DNA of 6,188 nt from Clostridia bacterium (lineage in GTDB: Bacteria; Bacillota_A; Clostridia; Oscillospirales; CAG-272), in the NCBI GenBank assembly GCA_017395725.1, contig JAFQOB010000337.1, positions 1-6,188 of the forward strand, read 5' to 3'. The translations under genes and the position numbers were made by a program. Under the pieces are notes generated by a model that saw only the letters and a list, made by a program, of their open reading frames with translations, did not search any database and was not told where the DNA came from. Below are positions 5,437 through 6,188 of this stretch, one piece after another (position 1 is the stretch's first letter; every line of letters begins with the position of its first letter).

Positions 5437-5745
5437 ATGGATGAAAACTTTATCAGAAACAGAATAACGGAACTTAGAATCAAAAAAGGTGTATCGGAAT
5501 ACAAAATGAGTTATGACCTTGGACACAGCAAGAGCTATATCAATAATATTTCTTCGGGTAAAGCTTTACCGCCAATGAAAGAGTTTTTGGAAATTTGCAA
5601 ATATTTTGAAATAACCCCCTCGCAATTTTTCGATACGGATACAGACAACCCTATTTTACTACAAACTATAATAACTGAATTAAAAAAGTTAGATTCCAAC
5701 GATATGTCGCTTATATTATCAAACATACAAAGATTGACAAAATAA
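5437..5745 (+). CDS. XRE/Cro-CI type helix-turn-helix transcriptional regulator (102 aa)
   Basis: The protein starts MDENFIRNRITELRIKKG and carries an HTH_3 domain at about residues 6-65. The first HTH helix is near 20-28 (SEYKMSYDLG), the recognition helix near 31-40 (SKSYINNISS), then GKALPPMKEFLEICKYFEITPSQFF, the usual scaffold of this family. A short C-terminal helix pair (about 72-102) may mediate dimer formation. ATG at 5437 has AGAGG 9 nt upstream. The size suits a stand-alone single-domain regulator common in gut Clostridia; no toxin partner lies next to it on the same strand. It is divergent from the Cys-rich small gene across a duplicated promoter region, so control of itself and that gene is plausible. 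It is followed after 38 bp by a MITE-like element. Confidence 0.88.
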   Translation: MDENFIRNRITELRIKKGVSEYKMSYDLGHSKSYINNISSGKALPPMKEFLEICKYFEITPSQFFDTDTDNPILLQTIITELKKLDSNDMSLILSNIQRLTK

Positions 5746-5783
5746 ATTAGAAATTGATAAATATAAGCAATTGATTAATATAG

Positions 5784-6030
5784 ACGACCTCATCCGTCTC
5801 GGCAGCAAAGTAATCGTATGGATGAAGTCTGTACTCTGCCTCGACACCTTCTCCCACCGGAGAAGGTCTTTGTTTGTACAGATTTTAAAATGTAAATTGT
5901 ATGAAAAAAATATTTTTTTAGACTTAGGGAAAAGATTGAACATTGTACCTTCTCCGGTGGGAGAAGGTGTCGTACCGCCAATAAATAATTGTTTTTATTA
6001 TTTTTTATGCGGTGCGACGGATGAGGTCGT
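5784..6030. mobile_element. MITE-like palindromic element, 247 bp, non-coding
   Basis: The outer terminal inverted repeats are 15 bp and perfect: ACGACCTCATCCGTC (5784-5798) and its complement (6016-6030). An inner perfect 26-bp inverted pair lies at 5842-5867 and 5947-5972. Each inner copy is itself a hairpin with 9-bp stems, ACCTTCTCC against GGAGAAGGT. Both pairs share the exact centre 5907, and the 43-nt segments between outer and inner repeats are equal in length but unlike in sequence. TCTGTAC (5828-5834) and GTACAGA (5876-5882) add a stem around the left hairpin. A run of seven A, TA, seven T lies near the centre. No transposase is present and no clear target-site duplication was found in the AT-rich flanks. 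Confidence 0.7.
5846..5867 (+). terminator. Hairpin in the MITE-like element that could terminate the XRE transcript
   Basis: ACCTTCTCC (5846-5854) pairs with GGAGAAGGT (5859-5867) around CACC, and CTTTGTTTGT follows. The T-rich tail is interrupted, so termination would be moderate. No other terminator lies between the XRE stop and the element. Confidence 0.4.
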
Positions 6031-6092
6031 AAAAACAAATCTTTTTTTATTTATTATGTAACCTCATCTTGTATAACATTTTAAGTAATCAT

Positions 6093-6115
6093 AACCACCG
6101 GCTAAGCCGGTGGTT
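6093..6115. repeat. Strong GC-rich hairpin, 10-bp stem
   Basis: AACCACCGGC (6093-6102) pairs perfectly with GCCGGTGGTT (6106-6115) around a TAA loop. Only three Ts follow on the plus strand and none on the minus strand, so a classical terminator is a weak fit. Subterminal hairpins of this kind occur at ends of IS200/IS605-type elements. Confidence 0.7.
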
Positions 6116-6188
6116 TGCTCAGGCGTATAACGCCATATTACCGGCGGAGCTGAAAGCCCACCGAAAAATCCGACACTTGCAAACCTGC
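6093..6188. mobile_element. Possible end of an IS200/IS605-type element (cut by window edge)
   Basis: After the strong hairpin comes a small stem, GGCG (6122-6125) with CGCC (6131-6134), then a GC-richer stretch to the edge, in contrast to the AT-rich DNA on its left. No start codon with a ribosome-binding site and no recognisable protein is seen on either strand. A minus-strand frame is open to the edge without family resemblance. A dense hairpin block at an abrupt composition change fits the end of a TnpA/TnpB-type element whose gene would lie to the right; a stable RNA gene or a dispersed repeat are alternatives. Confidence 0.3.

Noticed and set aside
5437..5745. Antitoxin of a toxin-antitoxin pair
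   Set aside because: No second gene of suitable size follows on the same strand; the neighbour is divergent, Cys-rich and has its own strong promoter.
5784..6030. CRISPR-like array from the repeated CCTTCTCC modules
   Set aside because: There are only two copies, in inverted orientation and symmetric around one centre; there are no regular spacers or cas genes.
5719..6061. Open frames of 74-96 codons on both strands across the MITE-like element
   Set aside because: They read through inverted repeats and homopolymer runs, lack ribosome-binding sites and have no protein-like features.

Overview
The window comes from a low-GC, AT-rich Firmicute, most likely a gut-type Clostridia (Oscillospiraceae/Lachnospiraceae-like). 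This is inferred from AAGGAGG-type ribosome-binding sites, frequent TTG/GTG starts, near-consensus sigma-A promoters, a LytTR/GHKL two-component system and the short palindromic repeats between genes. No marker gene fixes the species.

Left part (1-1270). A leftward two-component operon has a LytTR response regulator (969-247, TTG start) followed 2 bp later by the start of a membrane histidine kinase cut by the window edge (244-1). It is driven by a perfect TTGACA-17-TATAAT promoter. The divergent intergenic region also holds a rightward TTGTCA-17-TATAAT promoter. Between the two promoters lie two exact 11-bp direct repeats with a 21-bp period, the usual geometry of a LytTR binding site.

Middle (1271-4802). 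Two translationally coupled ABC exporter half-transporters form a rightward operon. Their ATPase motifs are complementary: the first has a degenerate Walker B/H-loop (Asp, Gln) and an intact SGGQ signature, and the second has an intact Glu/His pair and a degenerate SKGQ signature. They should form a heterodimer with one working and one degenerate ATP site. The simplest reading of the left and middle parts is that the two-component system senses an extracellular signal (peptide, antibiotic or envelope stress) and controls the pump.

Right part (4803-6188). The operon ends at a terminator-like hairpin that works better leftward, next to a long AT palindrome. A structured inverted repeat follows (about 4939-4997). 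A 54-codon Cys-rich protein lies on the minus strand (5266-5102, GTG start, strong promoter); it falls below usual ORF length limits. It is divergent from a 102-aa XRE-type regulator (5437-5745), and an imperfect 51/52-bp tandem duplication lies in their shared promoter region. Downstream is a 247-bp palindromic MITE-like element (5784-6030) built from 15-bp terminal inverted repeats and a 26-bp inner inverted pair sharing exactly the same centre. The last 100 bases hold a strong hairpin and further small stems that may be the end of an IS200/IS605-type element; this is uncertain.
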